Position numbers and translations under genes: made by a program. A stretch of 64,000 nt of DNA from Brucella haematophila (GTDB lineage: Bacteria; Pseudomonadota; Alphaproteobacteria; Rhizobiales; Rhizobiaceae): assembly GCF_005938105.1 (NCBI RefSeq), contig NZ_VCPE01000006.1:62001-126000 (forward strand), given 5' to 3'. Shown here piece after piece: positions 63,861-64,000 of the stretch. Below the pieces are notes generated by a model, which saw only the letters and a list, made by a program, of their open reading frames with translations, was not told where the DNA came from and did not search any database. How positions within the stretch are numbered: position 1 is the stretch's first letter; every line of letters begins with the position of its first letter.

Positions 63861-64000
63861 TTACTCGGAAATGTCGACTTCCTCGAAGCGATAATCGCCG
63901 AGCGGGCTCTGCTTGAAGCCCGTTACCTTGGCCGACATCGGAACGAAGACCGTCGAGTGAGCGAGCGTATTCCAAGGAGCCTGCTCCTTGAACACCACCT
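63861..64000 (-). CDS. Peptide ABC transporter substrate-binding protein, C-terminal end (rest outside window)
   Basis: Only the last 45 residues are visible. They include APWNTLAHSTVFVPMSAKV and end in DYRFEEVDISE, which matches the C-terminus of family 5 (DppA/OppA) periplasmic binding proteins. The gene continues past the window edge and is the first visible gene of the transporter operon. Confidence 0.85.
   Translation of the reverse strand, partial: VVFKEQAPWNTLAHSTVFVPMSAKVTGFKQSPLGDYRFEEVDISE

Noticed and set aside
1-64000. Search for CRISPR arrays, IS elements, prophage or integrative element borders
   Set aside because: No regularly spaced direct repeats, transposase, integrase or phage genes were seen. 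The short palindromic repeats are dispersed and lack coding capacity.

Overview
The window is about 64 kb of densely coding, moderately high-GC chromosomal DNA from an alphaproteobacterium of the Rhizobiales, most likely Brucellaceae (Ochrobactrum/Brucella). The evidence is protein-level similarity throughout, a fused anthranilate synthase TrpE(G) behind a trpL leader peptide with three tandem Trp codons, separate petA-petB-petC genes, a choXWV choline importer, a divergent MoxR-DUF58-DUF4159 operon, and short palindromic intergenic repeats of the kind that litter rhizobial genomes. I see no rRNA, tRNA, IS element, prophage or CRISPR array. The species assignment is inference.

Layout. 1-7.5 kb: end of an EnvZ-type sensor kinase, CsaA, a YbjN protein, a UbiK-like protein, then lgt-midA-pgeF-M24 peptidase-like protein and a lipoprotein. 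7.8-17.1 kb: housekeeping (prs, rplY, pth, ychF, apt) with ChrA, a HerA-like ATPase, two MaoC proteins and a DJ-1/PfpI protein. 17.4-20.2 kb: cytochrome bc1 operon petABC. 20.4-24.2 kb: two adjacent half-size ABC exporters. 24.3-32.2 kb: trmL, a periplasmic nucleoside-binding protein, hemF, a possible TopAI/YjhX toxin plus GNAT pair, an LpxO-like hydroxylase, and a DUF1285-NUDIX-CCA operon. 32.3-39.4 kb: the MoxR envelope operon, whose last gene is flanked by inverted copies of a repeat. 39.6-43.9 kb: GNAT, glutathionyl-hydroquinone reductase, OmpW behind a perfect FNR-type box, NUDIX, phosphoesterase. 43.9-49.7 kb: leuA, a cation efflux protein and trpE(G). 50.2-56.7 kb: Lrp and MarR regulators, MFS and EamA transporters, LysR, Rsm22, DUF2333. 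57.1-64 kb: choXWV, then a convergent dipeptide-type ABC operon running off the window.

The most informative signals are in the RNA. Both amino-acid biosynthetic genes have transcription attenuators. trpE(G) has a 15-residue leader peptide with three Trp codons. leuA has a 40-residue leader whose end carries five Leu codons in nine, followed by mutually exclusive antiterminator and terminator hairpins. Both leaders have promoters placed so that the start codon would be at or near +1, suggesting leaderless translation. A third structured intergenic region (about 49.80-50.05 kb) looks like an undescribed small RNA or leader.

Three families of palindromic repeats (called A, B and C here) sit between genes, inside operons, and once inside a gene: the last residues of trmL are encoded by repeat A.
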